Shown piece by piece: positions 50,300 to 59,365 of a stretch of DNA of 64,000 nt. Source of the DNA: Bog-159 sp963707465 (lineage in GTDB: Bacteria; Acidobacteriota; Terriglobia; Bryobacterales; Bryobacteraceae). The stretch lies in assembly GCA_963707465.1 (NCBI GenBank), contig CAVPQK010000015.1, positions 1,488,001 to 1,552,000 of the forward strand. The letters run 5' to 3'. Each line of letters starts with the position of its first letter. Position 1 is the stretch's first letter. The notes under the pieces were generated by a model. That model was given only the letters and a program-made list of their open reading frames with translations. It searched no databases and was not told the DNA's origin. Made by a program: the position numbers and the translations under genes.

Positions 50300-51623
50300 A
50301 ACGTCCCGCAGGGCGCTGCTGAAAGGACTCACGGCTGCCGGAGCGCGCATCGTCATTGGCCTTCCGCCGCTGGCGTCAATGTTCAATTCCGCGGGGACCG
50401 CTTATGCGGCCGCGCCGCCGGTGAAATCGGCCAATACAGCCCTGGTGGAGAAGCCCATTGAAACTCGTTTTGTTCTGTGGTTCAACGGGAACGGCATTCC
50501 GGAACGCTACTGGATTCCCACGGAAGAAGGAAGCGACTACGAACTGACTCCATGCCTCTCGCCGCTGGCCGCCTGGCGCAAGGATGTGCACGTGCTGAGC
50601 GGCGTGGACAATGCCGCCGCCAGCGGTAAAGGGAACGGCCATACGAACTCCATGAGCGGTTTGATGACCGGTCTGGATTTCACTGGCCGCGGACCGAGCG
50701 GGCCGTCGATCGACCAGATTATCGCGGGCAAGATCGGCGGGGATTCGCGCTTTCGCTCGCTGCAGATTGGAGTGGCACAGGAATCTTTCGGCGAGAGCAT
50801 GCAGCGCAACATGAGTTGGGCGGGATACGAGCGGGCGCTGCCGCCCGAGATGATTCCCCACCGGCTGTTTGACCGCTTGTTTGGCGCGCGCGAAGAGGGC
50901 TGGGTGAACCGGAAGCGCAGCATTCTGGATGCGGTGGGAGCGGACGCCGCGGCACTTGAGAAGTCGCTGCCGGGAGACGACAAGGCTCGCGTGGACGAGC
51001 ATTTGTCGAGTATCCGGGATTTGGAGCGCTCCATTGCCGGGTTGCCTCCGGAGTATGCACGGGTCGATCCGCCCGATTTCGACGGCGACATGAAGGATTG
51101 GCCGCGAATTGCGAGATTGCAGAGCGACCTGCTGGTGCAGGCGCTCGGAATGCGGCAGACACGCGTCGCTTCTTATATGTTGACGAAATGCCAGAGCCTG
51201 ACGCGGTTCCCGTGGCTTGGCTATACCTCGGCGCGCCATCATGACTATACGCACTCGCCAGACAAGGCGTCCGGCGCGGACGGAATGGACGGCATACACG
51301 TGCTGCGCGACATCTGCCGGTGGCACGTGGAGGAGTTCGCCTATCTGGTGGCGAAGCTGGAATCGGTTCCGGAAGGCGATGGCACGCTATTCGACCACAC
51401 CAGCCTGATTTTCGTCCACGAACATGCCGAGGCCAATCCGCATAAAAACAGCGGCCTGGCGATGCTGGTGGCCGGAGGGGACAAGAAGCTGGCCAAAGGG
51501 GCTCACACGCGCATTACCGGGACGGTCGCCGATGTGTACGTGACGGTGGCCGATGAAGTGGTTGGCGCGGGCATTGGCAAGTTCCCGACAGCGACTAAGA
51601 AGATTGGGGCGCTGCTTACGTAA
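50271..51623 (+). CDS. DUF1552-family exported protein
   Basis: A 450-residue protein with a twin-arginine-like signal (TSRRALLKGLTAAGARIVIGL). The body has VLWFNGNGIPERYWIP, the GHTNSMSGLMTGLDF region, and EHAEANPHKNSGLAMLVAGG, typical of DUF1552. It is the standard partner of DUF1592 proteins and overlaps that gene by 29 bases. GGAGG lies about a dozen bases upstream. Some annotators see a sulfatase/phosphatase-like fold, which is not shown by the sequence. Confidence 0.88.
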   Translation: MSQIITNRTRTSRRALLKGLTAAGARIVIGLPPLASMFNSAGTAYAAAPPVKSANTALVEKPIETRFVLWFNGNGIPERYWIPTEEGSDYELTPCLSPLAAWRKDVHVLSGVDNAAASGKGNGHTNSMSGLMTGLDFTGRGPSGPSIDQIIAGKIGGDSRFRSLQIGVAQESFGESMQRNMSWAGYERALPPEMIPHRLFDRLFGAREEGWVNRKRSILDAVGADAAALEKSLPGDDKARVDEHLSSIRDLERSIAGLPPEYARVDPPDFDGDMKDWPRIARLQSDLLVQALGMRQTRVASYMLTKCQSLTRFPWLGYTSARHHDYTHSPDKASGADGMDGIHVLRDICRWHVEEFAYLVAKLESVPEGDGTLFDHTSLIFVHEHAEANPHKNSGLAMLVAGGDKKLAKGAHTRITGTVADVYVTVADEVVGAGIGKFPTATKKIGALLT

Positions 51624-51658
51624 AGCTTCATGATGAATCCCGATCCGTGCGCCATTTA

Positions 51659-52224
51659 ATGCCCATAGCGACGCCGCGGCTAGTCTTGCGTCCGCCCAAG
51701 CTTGCCGATTTGGATTCTATCCAGGCCGCAAAGGAACTTGCCTGGGATGATCTGCAACGATGGATGGCCTGGGCGTTCGATAACCAACGATCGCGAGACG
51801 CGCTGGAACACTCCATTCGACGAACCATGGATTACCAGAGCCATGCAGGGATCGCATTGGCCGCATTCCATGGGATCAACGGGGATTTCGTTGTCCGAAC
51901 CGCACTGGACCTCACCGATCAGGCAGATGTCTATGAGACCGGATTTGGGCGGCGCCTAAATACGCCGGACAGGGCATGGCGACGGAAGCGGCAAACGCCG
52001 CCATTCGATACGCTTTTGGCCACCTTGGCGCGAAGGCAATCAGCATTGGGCACTTCGACGGAAACGGCCCTAGCCGGCGCATCGTGGAGAAACTCGGATT
52101 CGAGAAGCTTAGGGTTGCCCATCAAGCGGCGACACGTTGCCTCGACGGCACTAAACTTGACCGTCACGAATATATCTTGACCAGCCCCCGTGCACTTCCC
52201 GACCTTGACGTTTCCTGGGGCTGA
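51659..52224 (+). pseudogene. RimJ/RimL-like GNAT acetyltransferase with a frameshift
   Basis: Two frames make one protein: the first (from 51659) begins MPIATPRLVLRPPKLADL and breaks after DVYETGF; the second continues with YAGQGMATEAANAAIRYAFGHLGA and ends DGNGPSRRIVEKLGFEKL. Restoring one T in the ggatTTgggc run (51944-51946) gives ETGFWAAPKYAGQGMATEAAN, exactly the family pattern with the acetyl-CoA loop. It is either a pseudogene or an assembly error; the rest of the frame is intact and GC-biased. Confidence 0.8.
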
Positions 52225-52254
52225 AGATACCAGGGGGTGTCACGATCCCAGTAG

Positions 52255-52260
52255 TATACT
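52255..52260 (+). promoter_or_regulatory. Putative -10 of a leaderless promoter
   Basis: TATACT, six bases, then ATG of the CRTAC1-like gene. No Shine-Dalgarno is seen between, and no convincing -35 at 16-18 bases. Confidence 0.5.
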
Positions 52261-52266
52261 TCCCGT

Positions 52267-55200
52267 ATGCTCTCGGGTGAAAACTGGACGCGCCGTTCAT
52301 TCCTCGGGCGCGCGGCGGGCGCGGGTCTGGCATGGTCCTGGCCATCCCGCTCCCGTGCGGCACCCTCGGTTTTTCCGGCCCATTTCCGCAAGTCGAGTCC
52401 TTACGAGTTGCTTCGCCCCCAAGTTGACCCCGGTCATGACGAGTTTGCGGTCGAGCGGGAGGCAGTCGAGATCGAAGCTCGTTGGAGCCGGATTCTGGCC
52501 ACCCGGACAGTCGCGTTGGCCGGCGATTTTCGCGGCGCATCGCCCATGCCCGCGCGCTACCGGCAAATCGCGAAAGGCGTTTTCGCTGGGGAGTTCGACA
52601 GCGGCGACCGCCGGTTTCAGGCGGGCCTGGAGAACTGGATTGCAAACCTGGGCGAGGTCCACGGCGCGCGGTTCTTCGCGCTGCCGGGCGATCGCCTGCG
52701 CTATGAAATCTCGAGCACCGCCGCCGGTGTGTTGAATTATCGGGTGGGGATCTGGAAACAGGCCTGGCGTGGCGCGCTACTCGCCTCGTTCGAGCCGGCG
52801 GAAGAGTCGCTGGCCACGTCACCGCGGCCGCTGTTCCAGGATGTAACGAGCCAGTCGTTTGGGCCAGCCGATTCGTTTCGAAACCAATTGCTGCGCGGTG
52901 TCCCTTACTGGCGCGGCCGGCTGGATTCCGCATCGGGCATCGACGTCTACGGCAATAACGGAATCGCCGTGGGCGATATCGACGGCGACGGCCGGGACGA
53001 GGTGTACATCTGCCAGCCAGGCGGGCTGCCGAATCGCCTGTACAAGCTCGATGCAGGCGGGCGGGTCGAGGATGTCACCCAGCACTGGGGCGCCGCCGTG
53101 CTGGATGACTCGACCGCTGCCTTGTTTGTGGACCTGCGCAACTCCGGCCGGCAGGACCTGGTGGTGCTCACCGCTGCCGGCCCGCTTCTTTTTCTGAACG
53201 ATGGCGCGACGCTACGCCATAAGCCCGACGCCTTCCGCTTCGGATCCCAGCCCCAGGGAACATTCACCGGCATGTCCGCCGCCGACTATGACCGCGACGG
53301 CCGCCTCGATTTGTACCTGTGCACCTACGTGTACTTTCAGAGCGAGGATCAGTACCGCTATCCGGAACCGTATCACGACGCGCAAAACGGTCCGCCGAAC
53401 TTTCTGTTCGCCAATCGGCTGGGGGCTGATGGAACCGGTTTTTTCGAAGATGTCACGTCGGCGGCCGGCCTCAACGAAAACAACAACCACTACAGCTTCG
53501 CCCCCGCCTGGTGCGATTACAACGGCGACGGCTGGCCCGACCTTTACGTCGCCAACGACTTCGGCCGCAACAATCTTTACAAGAACGAAGGCGGTCATTT
53601 TCATGATGTGGCCGCCTCCGCCGGCGTCGAGGATCTCGGTCCCGGCATGAGCGCGGCCTGGTTCGACTATGACGGCGACGGCCGGCCGGATCTCTATATC
53701 GGCAACATGTGGACGGCCTCGGGACAGCGCGTGGCCGCCGATGCGCATTTCGCGCCGGTCGCCAAAGACGGCCTGGTGGAAGCCTACCGCCGGCACACCA
53801 AGGGTAATTCGCTTTACCGCAATCGCGGCGATGGCACATTCGAAGAAACTGAATTCGACGAAAGAGTCGATATGGGCCGCTGGGCGTGGTCTTCCGGCGG
53901 CTTCGATTTCGATAACGACGGCGCACCGGAGATTTACATCGGTTGCGGTATGCTCACCAATCCATCGCCGGTCGACGCGATGAGCTTCTTCTGGCGGCAG
54001 GTCGTGGGATTCTCGCTCGCCACGCTGCAACCGGCACCCAAGTACGAAAACGGCTGGAACGCCATCAACCAGTTCATTCGTGAGGATACGAGTTGGAACG
54101 GACGCGAGCCAAACGTGCTCTACGCGCGACGAGGCGGCCGCTATTACGATTTCTCGGGCATATCCGGCGCCGATTTCACAGAGGATACGCGGGCCTTCGC
54201 GGTTCTCGATTTCGATGACGATGGCCGCCTCGATTTGATCCTCAAATGCCGCTTGGGACCCCAGGTCCGCCTCTTGCGCAACGAATGGGGTATCGGAACA
54301 CAAGCGATTGCCATCCGGCTGACTGGCGCTCGATCGAATCGCGATGCGATAGGGGCGGCGGTTCACGTGGAGTGGGCCGGCCGGCGCACCGTGCGATTCC
54401 TCCAGGCCGGATCGGGTTATCTATCGCAGCACACCAAGACCCTGCATTTCGGATTGGGAGAAGTGTCGCGGGCAGATCGCATCATGATTCATTGGCCCTC
54501 CGGGCTGCGGCAGGAATTCCGCGACGTCGAGGGCGGGTTTCGCTACCACATCACGGAAGGCGATAACCAGCCACGCCGAGAGCCGTTCGCCCGCCGCCAA
54601 CCGCTCCCGGCCGCCGCGCATCTCGAACCGGTCAACACGCCGGCTTTTGAAGAAACCTGGCTCCTCGATCCCGTTCCGATCCCCGACAGGCGGCGTGGAC
54701 CGGGGTTCGTCCTGCTGACATCGGACGCCATGGCGAGTCTTCCCACCGGCATTCCGGGCCACGTGCTGGATCTCAGCCGGGAGCCGGCCGACGTGGCGGC
54801 GTCCTACGCCCTGTTTCGCCGCTACTTGTTCGATTACCGAACCGGCCTGCGCCTGCCGATGCTGATCCTGATCGATGAGCACGGCCGGGCGCATAAAGTG
54901 TACTCGCGCGTGCCCGCCGAAGCGCGTTTGCGCGAGGATCTACAGTTATTGCGGACACCGGACCGTATGCGGCTGGCCCTGCCTTTCGCCGGCACGTATT
55001 ACGTCACGCCAAAGCGCAACTATTTCCGCCTGGGATCGGCGTTTTTCTGGGCCGGCTATCCCGAACAGGCCCTGGTCTACCTGGACGAGGTGATTCGCCT
55101 GCAGCCCGACAACGGAAAGGCGCACCTGGCAGTGGGATTCATGCATATGGAAGCCGGCCGCGAGACCGAGGCTCGCCGGCATCTGGAACGCGCCGTGGAG

Positions 55201-55764
55201 TTGCTGCCCAATTCGCCCGACGCCTGGACTTATCTGGGCCGCCTCGAAATGACTGCCAAGCGCTATCGCGATGCGCTTACCGACTTCGAGCGCGCGTTAG
55301 ACATAAACCCAAAAGCATCGTATGCCCTGACGAGCGCGGGGCAGGCGCATGCCGATCTGGGCGACGATCGGTCCGCCGAATCCATGTTCCGCCGCGCATT
55401 GGCGGCCGACAGCCAGGATGCCGAGGCGGCCAACCAACTGGGGCTGCTGATGGTGCGCCACAACCGCACGGAAGAGGCCCGCCAGTGGTTCGAGCAGGCT
55501 ATCGCCGCGCAACGCGACCACGTGTGGGCCGTCAACAACCTCGGGGTGCTGTACGTGGAACTCCATAAGCCGGCTGATGCAGTGGCCGCCTTCCGCTACG
55601 GCATCGAAGTAGCGCCGGATGAGGAAATATCCTATATGAACCTGGCCCGCTTCTACGCGCGCGCCGGTGAGCGGGCGAAGGCCCGCGAGACTCTCCATCA
55701 ATTGCTCACCCGGCTTCCAGCCAGCAGCGCCGCGCAGAAAGCGTTGCTGGAACTGGCCGAATAG
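52267..55764 (+). CDS. CRTAC1-type ASPIC/UnbV-FG-GAP protein with TPR tail
   Basis: A 1165-residue exported protein with a Tat-like signal (TRRSFLGRAAGAGLAW). A beta-rich region (about 60-200) is followed by at least six FG-GAP/VCBS calcium-loop repeats (for example DIDGDGRDEVYI near 236, DYNGDGWPDLYV, DYDGDGRPDLYI, DFDDDGRLDLIL), then the ASPIC/UnbV domain (about 680-755, IAIRLTGARSNRDAIGAAV and HFGLGEVSRAD). A linker precedes about seven TPRs from residue 911 to the end. It is 70 bases from the TonB receptor gene, so it may present a ligand to it. Confidence 0.9.
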   Translation: MLSGENWTRRSFLGRAAGAGLAWSWPSRSRAAPSVFPAHFRKSSPYELLRPQVDPGHDEFAVEREAVEIEARWSRILATRTVALAGDFRGASPMPARYRQIAKGVFAGEFDSGDRRFQAGLENWIANLGEVHGARFFALPGDRLRYEISSTAAGVLNYRVGIWKQAWRGALLASFEPAEESLATSPRPLFQDVTSQSFGPADSFRNQLLRGVPYWRGRLDSASGIDVYGNNGIAVGDIDGDGRDEVYICQPGGLPNRLYKLDAGGRVEDVTQHWGAAVLDDSTAALFVDLRNSGRQDLVVLTAAGPLLFLNDGATLRHKPDAFRFGSQPQGTFTGMSAADYDRDGRLDLYLCTYVYFQSEDQYRYPEPYHDAQNGPPNFLFANRLGADGTGFFEDVTSAAGLNENNNHYSFAPAWCDYNGDGWPDLYVANDFGRNNLYKNEGGHFHDVAASAGVEDLGPGMSAAWFDYDGDGRPDLYIGNMWTASGQRVAADAHFAPVAKDGLVEAYRRHTKGNSLYRNRGDGTFEETEFDERVDMGRWAWSSGGFDFDNDGAPEIYIGCGMLTNPSPVDAMSFFWRQVVGFSLATLQPAPKYENGWNAINQFIREDTSWNGREPNVLYARRGGRYYDFSGISGADFTEDTRAFAVLDFDDDGRLDLILKCRLGPQVRLLRNEWGIGTQAIAIRLTGARSNRDAIGAAVHVEWAGRRTVRFLQAGSGYLSQHTKTLHFGLGEVSRADRIMIHWPSGLRQEFRDVEGGFRYHITEGDNQPRREPFARRQPLPAAAHLEPVNTPAFEETWLLDPVPIPDRRRGPGFVLLTSDAMASLPTGIPGHVLDLSREPADVAASYALFRRYLFDYRTGLRLPMLILIDEHGRAHKVYSRVPAEARLREDLQLLRTPDRMRLALPFAGTYYVTPKRNYFRLGSAFFWAGYPEQALVYLDEVIRLQPDNGKAHLAVGFMHMEAGRETEARRHLERAVELLPNSPDAWTYLGRLEMTAKRYRDALTDFERALDINPKASYALTSAGQAHADLGDDRSAESMFRRALAADSQDAEAANQLGLLMVRHNRTEEARQWFEQAIAAQRDHVWAVNNLGVLYVELHKPADAVAAFRYGIEVAPDEEISYMNLARFYARAGERAKARETLHQLLTRLPASSAAQKALLELAE

Positions 55765-55834
55765 GCGCCATCAAAAAAATCTTTGGTTGCAAGGCTTCAA
55801 ACTGGTATACAATAACCAAAATCGGAGGACAGGT

Positions 55835-58800
55835 ATGCGAACGTCAGTAGCCGGGGTATTCGTGTTTTCTTTCGGGTCAATCTGTTTGGTCTTGTGTCTA
55901 TTGGCTTCGTTGTCGCCGCTTCGAGCGCAAACGACGTCGGGCGCGATTGTTGGAACGGTAACCGACCCGAGCGGCGCGATCATTGCGGGCGCCAGTATCA
56001 CGATCACCAACATGGGCACCAATATTGCAATTAAGACGGTGACGGACGCGTCCGGCGCGTATGTGGTGACGCCGCTCGAGGTCGGCAAGTATTCGGTAGC
56101 TGTCGAGGCCGCGGGATTCAAGCGTTCGCTCCGGCCGGATATTCAAGTGAATGTGCAGGACCGCGTGCGAGTGGATGCCCGGCTTGAAGTCGGCCAGGCT
56201 TCGGAAACGGTTGAGGTTCAGGCAGCGGCCCCGGTGCTCGAGACAGACACCTCTTACCTGGGCGAGGTGGTGGACAGCCAGCGGGTCATGGACCTGCCCC
56301 TGAACGGCCGGTTCTTCACGCGACTGGCGGTGCTGACGGCCGGAACGGCGCCGACACCGGCGGGCGCCCGCGATGAGAACACGGGCGGATTCAGCGCCAA
56401 TGGGGTGCGGCCGTACCAGAACGACTACATATTGGACGGCGTCGACAACAACAGCCTCTCCGAGGACCTGAGCAGCCAGGCGAGTTTCGTGATCGGGCCG
56501 CCGCCGGACGCCATTCAGGAGTTTAAAGTCCAGACCAACTCGATGAGCGCGGAGTTCGGCCGGTCGGGCGGCGCGGTGCTGAATGTGACAATCAAGTCCG
56601 GCACCAACGATGTGCATGGGACGGTGTATGAATTCCTGCGCAACAGCGATATGGACGCCAACAATTTCTTCAACAATGCCAACGGCGCGCCAATCGCTCC
56701 GTTTAAACAGAACCAATTCGGGTTCAGCATTGGTGCGCCGATCCTGATCCCGAAGATTTACAACGGCAAGAACAGAACGTTTTTCTTCTTTGACTACCAG
56801 GGAACCCGCATCCGTACGGGCGACACATTTCTGGCTACTGTACCCACGGACGCCATGCGGCAGGGTAATTTTTCGCCCGTGAACGGTGTGGCATTCAACA
56901 CGATCTACGACCCGACCACAGGGTCGATAAACTCTTCGGGAGACGCGGAGGGCCGTGTCCCCTACCCAAATAACACCATTCCCCAAGTGGATTGGAACCC
57001 GGTTGCCGCCAAGTTGTTGAGCATGTTCCCCGAGCCGAACACGGCTGGTCAGTTCAACAATTTCGGGCCGGCGAACAATTACCTGAGCAATCCGGTCGAG
57101 CCCAACAACACCAATCAAATCGATCTGCGCATCGATCACAGGATTTCCGATTCGGATTCCATCTTCGGACGGTTCAGTTGGGCGAACCAGACGGACATTC
57201 CGCCGGGAGACATTCCTCCTCCGCTCGATGCGGCATCGTTCTCGTCGGGTGTGTTCCTGCAGAAACCACGCAACGTCGTGGTGAGTGAGACGCACATCTT
57301 CACTCCGCGGATAGTCAACGATCTGCGCCTTGGGTATACGCAGAACGAGTCGGACCGGCTGCAGTTCAACTCCACGGTTAACGAGTCGGCCGCGGTTGGC
57401 ATTCCAGGGATTCCATTCGCCTCTAATAACGGTGGTTTTCCGCAGTTCGGCGTTTCGGGGCTCAGCGGCTTTGGCAGCTCGGAGTATCAGCCGACGGTGG
57501 AAAAGCAGGCGATCGAACAGCTTATTGACAGCCTGACGTGGATCCATGGCCGGCATACCATCAAGTTCGGCGCCGAGCTGAAACCGCGGGTGGACTTTTC
57601 CATCCTGCAGCCGCCGGTTCCGCGCGGATATTTTGGCTTCAGCGGGACGTACACATCACAGAACATAGAGAACGGCTCAACGACGGGTTTGGGTACGGCC
57701 GACTTCCTGCTCGGGGCGATATCGGGGGGTGCGAACCTCTCCTCGTTCATCAACGACGAATTTCAACAACCCGGGTATTTTGGTTACGTCCAGGACGACA
57801 TCAAATTAACCCAAAAGCTGACGCTGAATCTTGGGCTGCGTTACGAGTTCGTCGAGCACGCGAAAGAGCGGTACAGCGCCGAGGCGAATTTCAACGTCGA
57901 CACCAATACGCTGCAGATCGCGGGTAACCGGCAGGATCCGTTGCCGCCGAACTTCTTCCCGGAAATCCCGGTGACCCGCGGTGCGCCCCCCAGCCTGGTA
58001 CCGAACCAGAAGCACGACTTTGCTCCGCGGATCGGCCTGGCGTACAACTTATTCAGCAAGACGGTGCTGCGCGCGGGCTACGGGGTCTTCTATTCCTCGT
58101 ATGAGGCGGGACCGCTGAGCATCCCGAACCCGGGGAACAACCCGCCATTCTTTGAGCAATCGAACTACAACGTTGTGACCCCGTTGACCCCGAATCCGAT
58201 AGTCGGCAATCTTTCGCAGGGATTTCCGCTGAACGCGCTGGCCAATCCCTCGGCGCCGTCCCTATTTGCTCTCGACCCGAACTTCACCAATCCGAACGTG
58301 CAGCATTGGCAGGCGAGCGTACAGCAGAACTTGGGATGGAACACCATGCTGGAGGTGGCTTATACCGGGTCGAAGGGTACACACCTTTACGAGTTCCGCA
58401 ACCTTAACCAAATCCCTGCGTCGACCAATCCGAGCGCGGACTATAACGCCGAGCGCCTGCGTCCTTATCTGGGCGGCGACCTCCCCTTCTGGTGCTCCTG
58501 CGACAGCTCGACCTACAATGCTTTCCAAACCAAGCTCGAGAAGCGCCTCTCGAACGGCCTGAGTTTCCTGACTGCCTTTACGTATGGAAAGTCCATCGAC
58601 GAGCAGTCCCAGGCTTCGCTCGGTTTCCACAACGGCGGAAACTTCGTGGACAATAATAATCCGGAGTGGGACAAGGGGCCATCGGATTACGACCAAAAGT
58701 ACCGGTTCGTGAACAGCCTGTCGTACACGTTGCCGATTGGCCAAGGCCGGGCCGTTTTGGGCACTTTGCATGGTATCGCGAACGCGCTGATCGGCGGCTG

Positions 58801-59242
58801 GGAGTTGCAGGGAATTCAATCGTGGTCGAGCGGGCTGCCATTTACAATCACGGAGGCTGTGGATCAAAACAACAACACCGGCGATACAGAAGAGCGGCCC
58901 GATAGAGTGCTGGGAGTGCCGCTGTATCCGTCGAATCAGAGCGCCAGTGAATGGTTCAACCCGGCGGCCTTTACGCTGCAACCGTTCGGCACGTACGGCA
59001 ACGCGGGCCGCAACATCATCTGGACTGCCCCTCAATTGCAGATCGATACTTCACTGTTCAAGGACTTTGCCATAAGGGAACGCGCGAAGGTCCAGTTTCG
59101 GGCGGAGTTCTTCAACATGATCAACCATCCGAATTTCCGCGCCAACAGTCTGGTGAACAATTTCGATTCTCCTGGAGCGGGATCGTTCACGGCGGCGCAG
59201 CCGGGACGGGAGATCCAGTTTGCGCTGAAGTTTATCTACTAG
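55835..59242 (+). CDS. TonB-dependent receptor, Oar-like, with carboxypeptidase-regulatory domain
   Basis: A 1135-residue outer-membrane protein. GGAGG lies six bases before the ATG. The signal peptide (VFVFSFGSICLVLCLLASLSPLRAQ) is followed by a carboxypeptidase-regulatory-like fold (SGAIVGTVTDPSGAIIAG, about 33-115), the plug (about 150-250, with LPLNGRFFTRLAVLTAG and YILDGVDNNS), a long barrel and the terminal aromatic FALKFIY. Such receptors import oligosaccharides or other polymers in acidobacteria; the cargo is unknown. TATACA at 55806-55811 is a possible -10. Confidence 0.93.
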   Translation: MRTSVAGVFVFSFGSICLVLCLLASLSPLRAQTTSGAIVGTVTDPSGAIIAGASITITNMGTNIAIKTVTDASGAYVVTPLEVGKYSVAVEAAGFKRSLRPDIQVNVQDRVRVDARLEVGQASETVEVQAAAPVLETDTSYLGEVVDSQRVMDLPLNGRFFTRLAVLTAGTAPTPAGARDENTGGFSANGVRPYQNDYILDGVDNNSLSEDLSSQASFVIGPPPDAIQEFKVQTNSMSAEFGRSGGAVLNVTIKSGTNDVHGTVYEFLRNSDMDANNFFNNANGAPIAPFKQNQFGFSIGAPILIPKIYNGKNRTFFFFDYQGTRIRTGDTFLATVPTDAMRQGNFSPVNGVAFNTIYDPTTGSINSSGDAEGRVPYPNNTIPQVDWNPVAAKLLSMFPEPNTAGQFNNFGPANNYLSNPVEPNNTNQIDLRIDHRISDSDSIFGRFSWANQTDIPPGDIPPPLDAASFSSGVFLQKPRNVVVSETHIFTPRIVNDLRLGYTQNESDRLQFNSTVNESAAVGIPGIPFASNNGGFPQFGVSGLSGFGSSEYQPTVEKQAIEQLIDSLTWIHGRHTIKFGAELKPRVDFSILQPPVPRGYFGFSGTYTSQNIENGSTTGLGTADFLLGAISGGANLSSFINDEFQQPGYFGYVQDDIKLTQKLTLNLGLRYEFVEHAKERYSAEANFNVDTNTLQIAGNRQDPLPPNFFPEIPVTRGAPPSLVPNQKHDFAPRIGLAYNLFSKTVLRAGYGVFYSSYEAGPLSIPNPGNNPPFFEQSNYNVVTPLTPNPIVGNLSQGFPLNALANPSAPSLFALDPNFTNPNVQHWQASVQQNLGWNTMLEVAYTGSKGTHLYEFRNLNQIPASTNPSADYNAERLRPYLGGDLPFWCSCDSSTYNAFQTKLEKRLSNGLSFLTAFTYGKSIDEQSQASLGFHNGGNFVDNNNPEWDKGPSDYDQKYRFVNSLSYTLPIGQGRAVLGTLHGIANALIGGWELQGIQSWSSGLPFTITEAVDQNNNTGDTEERPDRVLGVPLYPSNQSASEWFNPAAFTLQPFGTYGNAGRNIIWTAPQLQIDTSLFKDFAIRERAKVQFRAEFFNMINHPNFRANSLVNNFDSPGAGSFTAAQPGREIQFALKFIY

Positions 59243-59253
59243 AGAACCAAGCT

Positions 59254-59330
59254 GGAGGGCGGGCAATCGTGCCCGCAGCCGGTTTCCGGCCGCCTTGAAA
59301 GGCGGCTGCGGCCAAGATTGGCCGCCCTCC
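59254..59330. terminator. Large compound hairpin between convergent genes (tandem stem-loop element, copy 4)
   Basis: The outer arms GGAGGGCGGGCAATC (59254-59268) and GATTGGCCGCCCTCC (59316-59330) pair with one mismatch; inside lie GGGCA-N4-TGCCC, GCCGG-ttt-CCGGC and GCCGCCTT-ga-AAGGCGGC (59289-59306). It sits between the stops of the TonB receptor and copper amine oxidase genes and probably terminates both; its inner core repeats that at 1687-1721. Confidence 0.65.
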
Positions 59331-59365
59331 AATTTCGCTCCCGGGCGGCGCAACCCGGTGATCGG

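Noticed and set aside
55898..57556. A 552-codon minus-strand frame antisense to the TonB receptor
   Set aside because: Shadow of a strongly supported gene, with no domain of its own.
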